This document shows, piece by piece, positions 63,914 through 64,000 of a DNA stretch of 64,000 nt. Both the position numbers and the translations under genes were made by a program. The stretch lies in NCBI GenBank assembly GCA_965243095.1, contig OZ251530.1, positions 4,340,001 to 4,404,000 on the forward strand, given 5' to 3'. Within the stretch, counting starts at the first letter, position 1. Each line of letters starts with the position of its first letter. The notes under the pieces are model-generated. The model was not told where the DNA came from. It worked only from the letters and a program-made list of their open reading frames with translations, and searched no databases. The stretch is from VXYL01 sp965243095. Lineage in GTDB: Bacteria > Pseudomonadota > Gammaproteobacteria > Pseudomonadales > Azotimanducaceae.

Positions 63914-64000
63914 GGGGGTGTACGGCAGATCTTTGGTAAGCGGTTTCGGCACCAAGCCGGGAAAGCAGGCGTTCCGCCTGCATGCGGGCGAGACGCCCGC
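63914..64000. repeat. Palindromic MITE-like element, copy 3 (cut by the window end)
   Basis: GGGGGTGTACGGCAGATCTT, then TGGTAAGCGG, matches in reverse orientation the right side of copy 2 (45600-45660). The core GCGGGCGAGACGCCCGC follows at the end of the window. Confidence 0.65.

Overview
This is a GC-rich chromosomal window from a gammaproteobacterium. The evidence is gene order: tig-clpP-clpX-lon preceded by tRNA-Pro/Arg/His, trpF-trpB-trpA-folC-SPOR-cvpA-purF, algW beside hisD and ibaG, ribF next to lspA, and a type IV pilus minor-pilin set. The species cannot be told from the sequence. Stacked toxin-antitoxin genes, decaying duplications and palindromic repeats suggest a genome under repeat-driven rearrangement.

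Layout. 1-16.5 kb is an accessory island. It holds a frameshifted hicA with the 5' end of hicB, four fragments of one ABC exporter gene, an overlapping dGTPase/nucleotidyltransferase pair, integrase and transposase remnants, a secreted Cys-containing protein, an RDD membrane protein, a PIN toxin coupled to a three-part fusion (antitoxin-like N-terminus, YaaA-like, RelE-like), and a co-directional run NYN nuclease - STAND NTPase - short HicB - HEPN protein. 16.7-45.4 kb is core: cupin/kynureninase, AlgW-type protease, hisD, ibaG, minor pilins (with a Uma2 gene inserted), lspA, ribF, lon, clpX, clpP, tig, three tRNAs, an AAA/DUF4143 ATPase, folD, lpxH, DUF1289, purF, cvpA, a SPOR protein, folC, trpA, trpB and trpF. 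45.5-48.3 kb carries a tandem pair of Rpn/PD-(D/E)XK genes, the first broken by a palindrome, with a copied piece of trpF between them. 48.4-63.3 kb is one giant secreted PPC-repeat protein gene (about 37 repeats, split by one frameshift), preceded by a membrane/coiled-coil protein. The window ends in a G21 tract and a third copy of a palindromic MITE-like element.

The genes as groups. The proteostasis block supplies folding (trigger factor) and ATP-dependent proteolysis (ClpXP, Lon). The trp/fol/pur block is amino acid, folate and purine metabolism, largely with overlapping, translationally coupled starts. The most unusual content is the set of conflict-type genes between 1.9 and 16.5 kb. 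The NYN-STAND-HicB-HEPN run and the antitoxin-YaaA-RelE fusion are the best candidates for something not described before.
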